NCBI GenBank assembly: GCA_963580455.1
Contig: OY756963.1
Span: 27,795,555 to 27,859,554 of the forward strand
From: Euonymus europaeus
Taxonomy: Eukaryota; Streptophyta; Magnoliopsida; Celastrales; Celastraceae
Direction: 5' to 3'
DNA: 64,000 nt
Positions 36,710 to 49,425 of this stretch are shown in pieces. Position numbers and translations under genes: made by a program. Each line of letters starts with the position of its first letter. Within the stretch, counting starts at the first letter, position 1. Under the pieces are notes generated by a model that did not search any database, had not been told where the DNA came from, and saw only the letters and a list, made by a program, of their open reading frames with translations.

Positions 36710-37581
36710 AAACATCATTTATATTTTTATATATTTCATACTTAAATTGCTTTAAATATGTTTCAAATTTAGAAAATATAGGCTAGAATGAGAGACAAAC
36801 CATGTAGAGGGGAAGGCATGCGACACAAGATGAAGTCACTGAGTAGCTTTGAACCCCCCGATTAGCTCTGTGGATATATGTCCCCATAATTTAATTATTA
36901 GTATAATATTTGAGATATAATCAAACTATGTATTTGAGTTTTAAATGTTGTTAGCCTATGTGATAAGTAGTCTTCTAACTAAATTAGAAAGTACTTTACA
37001 TCATATCACATATGTGCCTATAAATACAAGGTTAGTCCTTGTATTTGACAGACTGGAAAAACAACATCGAAAAACTCTCTTCCTGAGTTTTTCAATATTC
37101 CACTTGCGTAATCCAGGCAAGTTAGGGTGTGGGAAGGGAGGGCTCTAGTAGCGATTCTTGAGCCTAAACGTGTTCGTAGATTCATATTAGTCACCAACGT
37201 GTCAACGGTAAATGATGTGGAACCAAATAGCTCGATTCGTGAATCTGCGCTACAAACAGTTTTTTCGCTACGTACTAATATAGTAATACATGTGTATGTA
37301 TTTTATTTCCAACATTTGTATAGGAGAGTTCATTTGGTTCCTGCATTTCAAATTAAATTAGTTTTAATCGTAATTTGATTAAATTAGTTTTAATCATAGA
37401 TTAATCTCTTGTAGATTGTTATGGTGTTTTGTAGATTAAATTTAACATATATAAATAAGAAAAATGAAGTCTCTGTTTTTGCCTTAATATCCAAAAGAGG
37501 TTGATGTCTGTGTATGCATTTATATACATCAGGAGTTTTGACAGAATCACTTTAGGCTGATGCGTTTTCTCCTTCCACTCT

Positions 37582-37640
<59 letters not shown>

Positions 37641-38400
37641 TGTTTTTGTGATTGATTTCAAGGCTAATGCGAATCATTTGTGTTATTTGATTAGGGTGTT
37701 AAATTTTTAATGTGTTTTTTTTTTTCAATTATAGTCCAAATAAATTATTGAATGTGTTATTTTGAAAGTCCAATTTTTTTTCGTTTGCATGAGATAATTA
37801 TATTATTTTTTCAATTATTATCTTAGTGATTATAATTAAATAATTATTTATGAAATTTTATGGTTATTAATTTATTTTTCAAATTATTACAAGGATTTGA
37901 TTGGTATGTTTAAATTCATTTGTTGAATTATTATTTGCATATATGTCATGCAAATATTTTGGTAGTCTTTTTTAGTGATTAACAATAAACTAGCAATGTT
38001 TAAAAAGTTCTGTCAAGTAAAGAGATTATTTAATTGTGTGTCATATTAAATGGAAGGTCACCTCTTCCCTGGGAACAATTTGATTGTTAAATTGTTAGTC
38101 CCTAACTTAGAAAGCCGACAATATTCCTTCCTTCTGTGCTATGTGCATAATAATCCTCGTAATATGTCTATTTTAGGCTTGGTGTTTATAATAATAATTT
38201 TGTGTGAATTATTGCTTACAGATTATATTGTTAATATGTAATTGGATCATAAAGATTCTTTCATTGATTATTGATTGATGAAATATGAAGGTAAATGATT
38301 TTTCATTTAATTGCGGGTGATGAATTGAGCATAACAATTTTTCGATCTCGCATTTTTAGAAAAATTATTTGATTTTTATGTTTTAAGTTGATAAATTGTG
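36710..38400. other. Gene-free AT-rich stretch, possible LTR remnant
   Basis: No supported gene. 36960-37260 has a TATA-like TATAAATACAAGG and text in the style of a copia LTR, but no boundary can be fixed. Open frames are unmatched. Confidence 0.35.
37588..37637. repeat. (TA)n microsatellite
   Basis: About 25 uninterrupted TA units. Confidence 0.95.
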
Positions 38401-40140
38401 TCTAATTGAAATCTATCGCAACCGGTTTTGCGAAAGAGAATTTAAAGAAAAGAGTCGCCACCAATTGTAATAGGTGCAATTGGTCACCAATAAAATAATT
38501 TGGTCTGCAAGAATCCAGAAAAATGGGTAAGTGAGTTTGTTACATATGGGGAAGGTGTGAGGCACCCCACAACGTCTGTTTTAAAAAAAGTTGCCAATTT
38601 AATTTTTATTATCCCATTAAATGATTAAGAAAATCAAACATTACATTTTAACAAAAATATATACATGAGGCATTATAATTTAGACAGAATATAAAAACTA
38701 TATTGAGAGTCTAATATTGAGGTTCATGGGGCTCTTCCATCCAATGGTCAAGTGTCCATGAAACACTCTCATCTCAAGAATTTTCTCTGAAGGTGCATCC
38801 AATGCATTCCCCAAATTAATTTCATCGTCGGTTAAGGCTTTCAATATAATTTTGATATACAATATGAATGCTTAAAAAAAATCATCTCCATCCAATGGAT
38901 GAGAATTTCATAAGATTTTATCCTCAAGAATCCTTTTGGGATGGCATCCAATGCTTCTCTGTTTGGTTCCATCGTTGGATTAACCTCCAATATATTAAAC
39001 AACCATAAACATGCAATGTAAACACTCAGGCCCGAATTTAACTACCTATTCCTGGCCCATGAAACAACAAATGATCCATTCCCTAATTTCTTAAATCTGG
39101 CCCCATATGAAGGGAGAAATTAGAAAGCCCAAGATGGCCCAAATCTGATGTATCTTCTCTCAGGCCCGAATTCCCAAAAAGCCCTAATACCCAAGTAATG
39201 TGCACTAAACCCAAATAAACACCATAAGCCCTAAAAAAAATTTTAAGCCCATATACAACATTCAAAGACTAAAAAAATAAGGAGAAATGCTCAAAATATA
39301 ATTTCGGAATAGTGAATTTTGGAGGTTATCCATGGTTCGATATGGCCGGTTTTTGGACAGTTGCTAGAGGACAGTGGGTTCTTGATTTTGAACGGTCGGA
39401 TTTTGATTTGAAGCTTCAGAAGGTCAGTTTTGAAATTGTTTTCCAAACTGATTTGTGTAGGAATATTTCTCAAAATGGAGTTTCGAGAATGGTGATAGAT
39501 GGAAGGCTATCCGTGGTTGGATTTGGTTGATTTTTGGACAGTGGTTAGAGAACGGTGGGATCTTGGTTTTGGATGGTCAGATTATGATTTGAAGCTCCAA
39601 AAGGTCAGTTTCAAAATTGTTTTCCGAACTGATTTGTGTAGGGATATATCTAAAAAGTGGGGTTTCGGGAATGGTGACAGATGGAGGGTTATCCGTGGTT
39701 TGATTTGGCTGATTTTTGGACAGTGGTTAGAGGACAGTGGGATATTGGTTTTGAACGATCAGATTTGCTATGTTGGCTCTGATGGTGAACTTATGATGGT
39801 AATGAGGGTGGTGGTTTGTGTGGTGATGTTATGGTTTTTAGTGTAATGGAAGAGGAGAAGATTTGTGATGGTGGGTTAAGTTGGGAGAAGAGAGGGCCAT
39901 GGCTGCTGGATCCAAGAGAAGAACAAAGATTTCCCCCTCCCATTGAGTGATTTTTTTGGGTATAAGAAGAGAAGAGGTGATGGTAGTGGTTAGGGTAGGT
40001 GGAGATTATGTGAGAGTGGGTGGATTAGTAGGTAGGAGTGGTTGGTGAGGTGATAGTGATGGAGGAGTAGGTGAATATGGTGGGTGAGGGATTGTACCCA
40101 AAAGTCATCCGAAACAAATATTATCGAGCCTCCAAAAATA
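38400..40140. mobile_element. LARD-like LTR retrotransposon remnant
   Basis: The text at about 38445-38600 (AGAGTCGCCACCAATTG, TTGGTCACC, TTTGGTCTGC, GGTGTGAGGCACCCCACAAC) is a conserved non-coding signature of a widespread plant LTR-element group. It is followed by the tandem repeats listed next. No coding domain belongs to it. Confidence 0.5.
39306..39770 (+). repeat. Tandem repeat, about 181 bp x 2.5
   Basis: Units start at about 39321, 39501 and 39683 (GGAGGTTATCCATGG, GGAAGGCTATCCGTGG, GGAGGGTTATCCGTGG). Each continues with TTTTTGGACAGT..TAGAG..GG and a GATTTGAAGCT.CA.AAGGTCAGTTT block. Open frames through it reflect the repeat, not a gene. Confidence 0.85.
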
Positions 40141-40254
40141 AACATATTGGACCGAACCCGGACAAAAATAGTGTACTACAAAATCCAACCTTCGTTTACT
40201 TTTGTAATAATGACCTCGAAAAATGTGATTGCTTACTTTAGTATAGGATAAAAG

Positions 40255-40990
40255 TTAATTGGTTCTGAAAATTATGATGTGTGGAGAAGGAAGATTCAGT
40301 GTTTACTCAATGAGAAGAAGTGCTCAAGGCCTAGGAGATGAATGGTACCACCTGAAGAAGGTAACACAGCTCAACACCGCTGACCGTCGTGACAAGGAAG
40401 CATATGACAATTGGGTTGAGAATGATCGTTGTGCACGATTCACAATGCTTAGTGCTATACACTATAGCTATAACCATTTGGAATGAGATCAAAATCAAGT
40501 TTGGGCAAACCAATGCTACTAGGTTTTTTTCCTTGAACCTCTAATTCAATTACTATATGTTGCTACCAAATCACATTATGTCCAAGCATCATCGCGCAAT
40601 GAAGGGTATGATCAAGGATTTGAGAAATGCTGGTTTTGAGTTTAGTGATGACACTACAAGAAAAGTGCTAATTATCGACGGAAATTACCGACCGAAATGA
40701 AGCAATTGATGACTCAGTCAGAGAACATCAAGGCCTTTAATGACATTTCCTCCTCCTTGAGCTAAAAGTTGATTGTAAAGCTACTACCAAGATAGTGGCC
40801 TAAGCTCTAAACAAACCCAAAAATTGGTACAAAGGAAAAGGTGAAGGGAAAAAGCAATGGAAAAGTCATGGGCCTAAAGGTAAAAATATTGAGAACATAA
40901 AGCCCAAGAGAAATGTAGTTAAAATGAAGTGCTACAACTGTGAAAATAAGGGACATCTGGTCAGAAACTATTTTGAGCCTCAGAAGGTAG
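40255..40990 (+). pseudogene. gag of the decayed copia element
   Basis: It begins with copia Gag text (NYDVWRRKIQCLL-like) broken by frameshifts and stops. The zinc knuckle at about 40931-40972 reads CYNCENKGHLVRNY: the final cysteine of CX2CX4HX4C is replaced by tyrosine, so even this motif is dead. The CACTA-terminus fragment interrupts it at 40652. Confidence 0.75.
40652..40698 (+). mobile_element. Short CACTA-transposon terminus fragment inside copia gag
   Basis: CACTACAAGAAAAGTGCTAA followed by TTATCGACGGAAATTACCGA is the usual terminal and subterminal sequence of plant CACTA elements. Only about 47 bp is present, and copia gag resumes right after it. TGA occurs next to both edges, consistent with a 3-bp TSD. 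It looks like a remnant of an imprecise excision or a severe internal deletion. Confidence 0.6.
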
Positions 40991-41124
40991 TTCGTCAATT
41001 GATTTTTGTCAATATTTGTTCTTATGCATTAGTTGTTAACTCCCTTCTTGATTGGATTTTGGATACAAGAGTGAACAAATACATAGTTCGTGACAGATAG
41101 GGCTTTGTGTACTTTCACCAAGTA

Positions 41125-41360
41125 GGGATCTTGGGATGTGGTTCCTATCAACTTAGATTGTTAGTGGGTCGTAATTTAATCCTACATGATGTTCTATCTT
41201 GTCCAAATTAACCTTTCACCAAATCCTAGATAGAACTCAGTACGTATATTTAGGAAATAATGGACAAGTGGGGATCTTGGGATGTGGTTCCTATCAACTT
41301 AGATTGTTAGTGGGTCGCCATTTAATCCTACATGATGTTCTATCTTGTCCAAATTAACCT
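41125..41360 (+). repeat. Local direct duplication of about 95 bp
   Basis: GGGATCTTGGGATGTGGTTC through CTTGTCCAAATTAACCTTT occurs at about 41126-41215 and again at about 41271-41361, with only a few differences, so the duplication arose late in the element's decay. Confidence 0.85.
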
Positions 41361-41559
41361 TTGCTCTCTTTATTGCCTTTAGGTTATTCTTTTCATTTTG
41401 AGAACAATTTTGTTGACATGTTTTTGGATAATAAATTATTCTTTAGTGGAAAACTTGTCAATGGTTTCTTTAAGTTAAATTTGGATTATTATACTATTAT
41501 TTCTTCTTCTTCTTATACACTTGTTACTTTCCCTAAAATAGATGTCATGTTATGAAATG

Positions 41560-42336
41560 CTAGACTTGGCCATATTGGTCAAGAAAGATATTGGGCTCGC
41601 TTGAAAAAAAAATCAATCTCTATGTGTGTGAGAATTGTTTAATGGGAAATGCATCAATAAAGCCTTTTGGTAAGGCTCTTAAGGCCTCTCATCCATTGGA
41701 GTTAGTCCACTTTTACATCTGTGGACCTATGAATGTTAAAGCCCGACATGGAGTGTCATACTTCTTAACATTCATAGATAATTACTCGTGATTTCGGTAT
41801 TGTTACATGTTTTTCCATCGACATGAAGTATTAGAATGCTTCAAACACTTTGTTGCGAAAATCGAAAAATCAGCAAGAAAGAAGTTTGAAAAACTCTTTG
41901 AACTAATAAGGGACATGAATATCTATCTGATTCCTTTAAACTTTTATCTGAAACTAAAGGAATTAGTAGGCAACTTACAATTCCTGGAACAACTCAACTA
42001 AATGGTGTTGCAGAACGTCAAAACAGGCTTTTATTGGACATGACTAGGTCTATGATGGCTTAAGCCAGCCTTTCTATAAGTTTTTTGGGTGATGCACTGC
42101 TTACATCGGCTTACATACTTAATCATGTTCTTAGTAAGTCTGTAACTACCACTCCCTATGAGCTCTTGAATAAAAGGAAACAAAAGTTTGATCATCTATG
42201 TCCATGGGGCTCAACAGGATGTGTTCACACTACCTCCAATAAGTATGGGAAGCTTGACCCAAGGGACAGCAAAAAAATGTTCATAAGATATCCTAAACAG
42301 TCAAAAGGATATGTGATGTATGGTGAAACATTTTGA
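41560..42336 (+). pseudogene. Integrase region of the decayed copia element
   Basis: Pre-integrase text (ARLGHIGQERYWARL; CENCLMGNASIKPF with the CxxC of the HHCC domain) is followed by the first catalytic Asp region (FYICGPMNVKARHGVSYFL, FIDNYS). After frameshifts comes the LNGVAERQNR-type segment and a C-terminal part (SAYILNHVLSKSVTTTPYEL). It would insert element cDNA into the genome; many breaks prevent this. Confidence 0.75.
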
Positions 42337-42639
42337 TGGGGGTATGACAGAGACAGAATCCAGAGATGTGAAATTCTTAGAAAATGAATTTCCAAGCATT
42401 GGTGATATCCGCACAGAATTGTAATTGTATGGGTTACAATCTACGGAATCTTCCACTATCTCTGGCAAAGAGATGAGATTAGAATGTTCTTCTCAAACTG
42501 TCGTCGTAGATAGTGGGAGTACTAAAAACTCTTTGCGAAAAAGTCAACATGGAAGCATTCCCCCTCGACATTTTGGAATTGAAAGGACATGCGTTGTTTT
42601 GCTATGTATTAGATATAGATGAGTCAGCTTCATATAATG

Positions 42640-43215
42640 AAGCACTTCAATCACGTACTTACAATGAATGGTTAGTTTCCATGAATGATGAGATGAAGGC
42701 AATGGAAAGGCCATTGGCAAAAATTGGGTCTTAAAAGTCAAAAGGAAGGTCGATGGCTCAATTAACCAGTAGAAAGCCCTATTAATAGCGAAAGGTTATA
42801 CCCAAATGAAGGGCATATACTAAGAAGATACTTTTTTCTACTATGGTGAGATTTGTCTCTATTCACTCAGTCGTAGCACTTGTAACCCGTTTAGATTTGA
42901 AGCTACACTAGATGGCTGTTAAGACAACTTTCTTAAATGGGAAGTCAAATTAGGATATTTATATAGATCAACCTTTTAGTTTTGTGACATGGGGACAAGA
43001 AGGCAAAGTGTGTCATCTTAAAATATCCATATATGGTCTCAAACAATCATGAAGACAATGGTATCTCAAGTTTTATGAAGCCATTTGTTTGTTAGACATG
43101 AATATGATTGAAGATGACCATTGTATATATTTCAAAAAGACAAAAGAGAGATTTTTATCATATTTGTCTACTTTGATGACATGTTACTTACTAGAAGTAA
43201 CTAGTGGATGATCTT
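42640..43215 (+). pseudogene. RT of the decayed copia element
   Basis: YNEWLVSMNDEMKAM starts the RT. GYTQMKGI-type text follows in another frame, and the active site appears as YFDDML at about 43168-43185 in place of YVDDML. Multiple stops. Confidence 0.7.
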
Positions 43216-43458
43216 TGCCATGAAAGAATGAATATCCTCCATTTTGAAATGAAAAATATGAGCGAGGCTAACTATGTGCTTGGCGCTAAGATCTTGAGGG
43301 ATAGATCCAAAAGAATTCTTGGTTTATCTCAATAAAATTATATAAAAAATATTATGAATTTTTTGCATGCATCAATCAAAGCTCGTTGATACCCTTGTTG
43401 AAAGGGTCATTATTTATCACTTGATCAATGCCCTAAGACAAATAAATAAAGAAACAAG

Positions 43459-45420
43459 ATGGACAGGGTTCCTTATGCTAGTGCAGTTGGGAGTCTAATG
43501 TACGTTATGTTGTGTACCCGTCCTAACATATGTTTCAAAATTATCTTAGTAATTCGATATCAAAGTGATCTGCGTTTTGCCAAATGGAAAGCTATGAAAA
43601 GAGTACTTTGTTACCTTTGTGGAACCACAGATCTAGTTCTCTGCTATGGTGGAGGAAATTTGAGATTAACTAGATTCAGTGATGTTGATTGAGCTTGTGA
43701 TAAAGATGAAAGAAAATCAAGATCTAGATCTGTATTTATCTGTAGTGGAGGAGAAATCTCTTGGTGTAGTAAAAAGACAAGCTACATTGCTCTATGATGT
43801 GATCATATTTCTACATATTTACATTCCTTTTATATGGTCAAATCATTCAATTTTGTGTGTTACGGGGTTATTTTTTGATTATATTTTATGTGTATGACCT
43901 TAGTGCAGGAATGATAATAAAGTGTGTTTAAAAGTGGAATTTCCAAGATTATTGTCCTTTGAGACTTTTGTGGGTGCTTTGTAGGTTATGAGGTAGAAGG
44001 AGCTGATGGAATGAGATGCAATCTTCAACAAAATTTTAGAGTAAATCTCAAGCTTTCCAGGAAGTGCTGGTTTACACTAATCGGATTACAATTGGGCTGT
44101 TAAGCGTTGGTCCAAAGTCACGTCTAGAAGTCCTATAGGAAGCAGGATTCTTTTCTGCGGACCGGATTTTTAGAAGGACATAACTTGCGCGTCCGATATC
44201 CAAATCGAGTGATTCCTAAGAAGTTAAGGAAGCTGAGTGATTTTGGGATTCTTTATTGAGTTGTGTTTAGGAGACGTGAGAGGAGACTGGTTCTTCATAA
44301 GGGAGACGGTTGAGGCCAGAGGGAGGAGGAGAGAAGCATAGGATTTTGAATAGCACGTAGGTTTTTTTTCGCACGATGGTCGACTAGTTTATTCCTTTGG
44401 TTCAAGGGATTTCATTCAAATTCATGTGATTTTGAGACTCAACTCTTTATATTTATTATCATTCTTGATTTGAATATCCATAGTTTTCTGTTGTTATTGT
44501 TGATGATTGCATGGATTAATTGATTGAGATGCATATTAATTGATTAATTTGTGTGGCTGAATGCTAGACTAAGTGCATGATACAAAATTGTTGAGTTGCT
44601 TGGTTAGAGTAGCAATTGGACAGCGTGATTATGATCTAAGTTTTGATTGTATGCCTAATGAAAATTACGGGATGAATTAAATGATTTTCGCTTGATAAAT
44701 TATTGTTCAGTCTTAGCTTCTCCATAGAATTGAATGTTGTTATTGATAGGAAGAGGATTGCTTAATAACAATTTGATTGATAACAAGAATTAATTGTGGA
44801 TCCTGAGTTCACTTTAATAACTGATTGGAGATTATGATTTATTTGTCTTGTGGATAAATTTGGCAAAGTGTTCGATGTTGAATGTGTCTCTTGAGAGTCT
44901 ATGATGAGTCCATCTATTGGTTGTTCAATTTTCCTTGACCCGAAGGTTGTTACTTCATATTTTCTATAATTTCTTGCTCATTCATACATTCTAGTCGAAC
45001 TAGATTGAAAACAAACAAACCCCCATTTTTTTTCTTAGGCACGTTAACCATTTAATTTGTCACTTTGGTCTCTGAGGATCGACCCTTACTCATCACTTCT
45101 ACTAGATTGGTTGTAGGGTAAGATAATTATTATTTTTGACGTGCTCGGCACGCATCACTCTATCAACAATGGAGGCTGAATACGTTGCTTGTTCAGTTGC
45201 GGTCTAGGAGGCTGTATGATTAAGAAGATTTTTACGACATCTTGAGGCTACCTCTTGGGTTGAAAATCCTCTGAAGATTAACTCTAATTGCATTTCTACC
45301 CTGGAGTATGTGAAAAAATCGAAGTATCATGGGAAGAAAAAACATATTGATATTATTTATTATAATATGCGACTCATGGTCAACCAAAAAGAGGTTGCCC
45401 TCAAATAATTACCACCAAAG
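43459..45420 (+). pseudogene. RNase H of the decayed copia element, split by a solo LTR
   Basis: 43459-43692 reads YASAVGSLMYVMLCTRPNIC and KAMKRVLCYLCGTTDLVL. The GGEISWCSK-type segment runs to about 43794, where the solo LTR begins. On the far side, from 45158, the domain continues through the expected EAEYVACSVA-type segment and SKYHGKKKHIDI to about 45410. The two halves meet at the duplicated CTCTA. Confidence 0.8.
43795..45157 (+). mobile_element. Solo LTR of a Tat-type gypsy element, with perfect TSD
   Basis: 1,363 bp starting TGATGTGATC and ending GCACGCATCA (inverted ends TGATG...CATCA), flanked by CTCTA at 43790-43794 and 45158-45162. It has no coding content. The region before its right end (CTGAGGATCGACCCTTACTC then GACGTGCTCGGCACGCATCA) follows the usual 3' end of Tat-type LTRs. 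Homologous recombination between two LTRs leaves exactly such a structure. Confidence 0.9.
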
Positions 45421-45452
45421 AGGTTGCCCTCAAATAATTACCACCAAAGAGA
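45395..45452 (+). repeat. 29-bp tandem duplication
   Basis: AAGAGGTTGCCCTCAAATAA plus TTACCACCA occurs twice in a row near the end of the copia RNase H. Confidence 0.9.
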
Positions 45453-45696
45453 TAATGACTGACCCATTAACAAAAGCAATAACTAGAGATTTTTTTTCAT
45501 GTTAGAACAATGGGTCTATGCAAACTTTAGTTATGTAAATGGTATTTGTTGGATTCTCATTTTTTCATCATGAAATAAAATGAAGTATTATTCATAATAT
45601 GTTTATGTTTATTACACTTTAGAAACAGTTTTAACAGTCACAGGGCTTCAATCGCCTCACTTAAACGGGGGGATTGTTAATGTAAAAATACTCCGA

Positions 45697-48140
45697 TGTA
45701 AAAATACTCGCAAGTGCACAAGTGTATTATTGTAGCACAAAAAGTGAAAATACGAGGTCGATCCCATAGAGACAGGTCGAAGTCAAAATTGTACTGAATT
45801 TGCAACTAATGTAAATAAAAATTAAATTAAAGATGAAGGTTGATGACTTATGAGAATGAACGAGTAAACAAGTAAAACGAGTAAGAAATTCAATAAGAGA
45901 AGAAACTAGGGCATGATCTCACCAAACAATCTTATTGTAAATTCATAAAGATGAAGCAACAATCATAATTATGATTCTATGGTTATTTTTCTCTCAATTG
46001 TGTTGATCCATGGATTGTGGTAACAACACATATTATTATCCTAAGCTAATCCTGTTTGATGTCAGTCTTTAGATTTAGAATCAATAATCCATTAGGAACA
46101 GAAAAAATCATACAACCAATTAACCCTCTAAATCCTGATCGGAGCAATCGACAGTTAATCTTTCTAATTCTAGTTTCACCAAAAGACATAAATACGGATC
46201 GTTTACGTGATTGGGCTAGATGAGTATATATGGCTAAATCACACCCTAATAAATAGTTTGGTTACTGCACATAGTAATAAACACAAAAGAAAAGGAAGAA
46301 AAAACCATGAATTAATTGATAGAACAAAGAAGGTTTGATCTAGTTCCACCAAAAGACATAAATACGGATCGTTTACGTGATTCGGCTAGATGAGTATATA
46401 TATTTAACCTAATTGGTGATCAAACAATTAAGCAAACAACATACTTTGAAGCATAGCAATCAAGAACTAGAATCATAAATTGAGTTGTAAACTTGGATGA
46501 ATTTAATTTGCAATGATCATGTTTGGCTAAATCACACCCTAATAAACAGTTTAGTTACTACACATAGTAATAAACACAAAAGAAAAGGAAGAAGAAACCA
46601 TGAATTAATTAATAGAACAAAGAAGGTTTGGTAGCCGTCTCACAAGCGAGAGTAACTTGAGTAAGAAAATTAAGTGTCCTTCTCTTAAGGTTCCAGAGCT
46701 ATTTATATCGAGTACAAGGATTTTAAAAACTTCCTTGAATGACCCCTAAACCTTCCCTAGTCGTGCAACCCAATTGGAACCCAAATAGGAGTTGGTTTCT
46801 CTGATTTTTAGCTTCAAAATCGCGTTTGACGGGAGCGTGGGAAAGACATGGTAAGGGCGGCAGCTTTTCTGTCAAGATGTTGTCTTCTGGTGCTGGATCC
46901 ACGCTCGAGCGTGGGAAGGGCGCCCTAAACAAATTTCTTTTCCGAATGTGCTCCAATTTTTATCAACTCTTCACACCAATCTTCCTACATCAAAAACGCA
47001 ATAAAAGGTAAAAATATGAGGTCGATCCCACAGAGACAATTTCAAGTCAATATTATACCAAATTCTCAATTAATGTAAATAACAATTGAATTAAAGTAAA
47101 TGAATGAAAAATACAATAACAGAAGAAACTAGTGTATGATCTCACCAAGCAATTCTATTGTAAATTTACAAAGATAAAACAATAATAACAATTCCTAGTT
47201 CTAAAGTCTTTTTCATTCAATTATGTTGATCCCTAGATCGTGGCAACACCACATATTATTAATTCTAAACTAATCATGTTTGATGACAATCTTTAGATTC
47301 AGAATCAATAACCCGTTAAGAACAGAAAAACCATACAACCAATGAACCCCTAAACCCATATCAGAGCAATCGACAGTTAATCTCCATAATTCTAGTTCCA
47401 CCAAAAGACATAAATACGAATCTTTTACATGATTAGGCAAGATGAGCATTTATGCAAGTTCAATTGATGGCCAATCAATATAAACAAACAATATATTTTA
47501 AAGCACAACAATTAAGAACTAGAACCATGAATCAAATTAAAAACTTGAAAGAATTTAATTTGCAACTATCATGTTTGGCTAAATCATACCCTAATAAGGA
47601 GTTTAGTTGCTACTCATAATAATAAATATCAGAAAAAAATGAAGAAGAAATCATGGATTGAATGCTAGAACAAAGAAAGTTGGGTAGCTGTTCTCACAAG
47701 GGCGAGCAACTTGCTTCAGAAATTTAAGTGTATGTTCTCTTAGGTTTATAGACCTATTTATAATGAATACAAGGATTCAAAAACTTCATTCAATCAACCC
47801 TAGACCATCCCTACTTGTGCAAACAAAATAGAACCTAAATAGGGATAGGTTTCCCTAATTTTTAGCTTCTTAAAATCGCGTTTGATGTTGGGCGCTCGAG
47901 TATCTAAAACACATACAAAGGGTAGAAATCACTGGTAGGATGTTGTCTTCTGGCATTGGACCAATGCTCAAGCATCTTTAGGACACACGAAATATTTTTC
48001 TTCTCTGAATGCACTCCAATTTTTACATTTTTCTTCATTCATACATTAAAAACACAATAATTCTCACAATAACAACTCATAGTAATAGAATTGTGATTGA
48101 AAATATATGAATAAATGTCTTACAAAAAATACACACATCA
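45697..48140 (-). mobile_element. Two head-to-tail truncated Tat-type LTRs
   Basis: Minus strand. The unit at about 47005-48140 begins TGATGTGTGTATTTTTTGTA at 48140. A second related unit runs from about 46985 to 45697, where it ends in CTTGCGAGTATTTTTACA. Both share GGTCGATCCCAYAGAGACA, GATGATCTCACC-like, TTGATCC.TRGAT.GTGG and AGACATAAATACG blocks in the same order, with perhaps 80% identity. The junction near 47000 lacks the start of one unit and the end of the other, suggesting unequal recombination between old LTRs. Within the left unit, about 46160-46315 and 46340-46640 hold a partial internal duplication. No coding content. Confidence 0.7.
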
Positions 48141-49425
48141 ATCATTCTACCACCTGCGTGGTTGATAGAAAGAGACAAGTAATCTAGTTGTCACTTAAGT
48201 AGCGACATGTGTGATTTATTTTTACGTAAGTTGCTTAATTTATACATCATCCCAGTAAGTTTGAGATGAGACTATTTCTATAGTCGAATGTGTGATTAAT
48301 CATAACATGTAATATGATTTACATGTGATAACTCAACCACTTAAGGAGTGACATGAAAAACACCTTATATATCACTGTGTGAGCCTTAAAAATTAATTAT
48401 GCTCTTATGATTTAAGACTATATCATTTAATTGGAATTTGAAGGGTTTTCTTAGTTGTGTCACAAACAGCCATGAATATTATTATGGTTGAATGAGGCAC
48501 AGTTAGAAAATATTAAAACAAAGATGAACTGATGTGAGTCATTTAGTAAGGTTATTTGATCACAAGCTTTAATAGTATAAATCCATAGTCCATGCAAAAT
48601 TATTTCAGGAACAAAGTGATGTTGATAGAATGTCTGGATTAGCTATTGTTGATCAGAGCTGTCATCTTTGTTTAAGATTTTACAGTGTGAATTGATATCT
48701 TCACTCTCTTCGTATTTTATTTTTTTTAAAAAAAAAAAGTGGTGAAGCCTGTGCATCAATAAAAGTAATTGAGAAAGCTCGGAGAGTTCATCTCGACTCT
48801 TTGAGAATGCAGTTTCAGGACACAGTAAAACATGTTCACTAGGTTATGAGATTTTTAGCTTTTTTATATGATGAGCTCCACATTTTTAATGAAGGATGTG
48901 AGATTTAAAACACTATCCACCTTTAAGAACCATCCACCTTTATAGCTTGCGTAACCCTCAGCCCTACCCGCTCAAATCGGGTGCAACAATGTATGTACAC
49001 GAGTACTGCATGTATGTGTTTCGTTAGCCTTTTCCCCTTCAGTTTGATGAGGAAAAGCATACCCTACGTGTGCCCAAATTCATATACTGATCTCAACTTT
49101 CATATATGTTCAGATATTTGATCCTCATGCACTCCATTAGACTTGCACGGTCCAAACCACACACGAACACAGGAAAAATTACCAACGAATCTCGGAGCAA
49201 GTTGTGTAACATCAACTCGTTAAATAAAAACTACTTACACGAACAAAAACAATTGGAGGATGGTTAAAGTAGAAACAAGAGGGCCCTGCAATTGACTCCT
49301 CACTATGCTGTGAATAGGGTAACACAGGCTGGTTAATCAGATAAATCAACTTCAGTCTAGTACGGAGCTCAACATTAGTCAAAAAAGATGAAAAAATGTA
49401 TGGAAAAACAAGCAAAATAAATTGT
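48141..49425. other. Gene-free stretch before the BED/hAT gene
   Basis: 48141-48700 has repeat-like text, possibly the rest of the decayed copia LTR. 48950-49425 should include the 3' untranslated region of the BED/hAT gene. No other gene seen. Confidence 0.45.

Larger units (their letters stand above)
40250..45676 (+). mobile_element. Heavily decayed Ty1/copia element, interrupted by a solo LTR
   Basis: Plus-strand copia domains in order: gag (about 40255-40990), pre-integrase and integrase (about 41560-42336), RT (about 42640-43215), RNase H (43459-43794 and, after an insertion, 45158-45420), and a purine tract at about 45664-45675 (AAACGGGGGGAT). Stops and frameshifts are frequent throughout. 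It was hit by a CACTA scrap at 40652, a local duplication at 41125-41360, the solo LTR at 43795-45157 and a 29-bp tandem duplication at about 45395-45450. Its own LTRs are not clearly recognised. Confidence 0.85.

Noticed and set aside
39312..39846. Protein gene with repeated GYPWLD-like units
   Set aside because: The frames follow a 181-bp non-coding tandem repeat, lack start context and shift between units.
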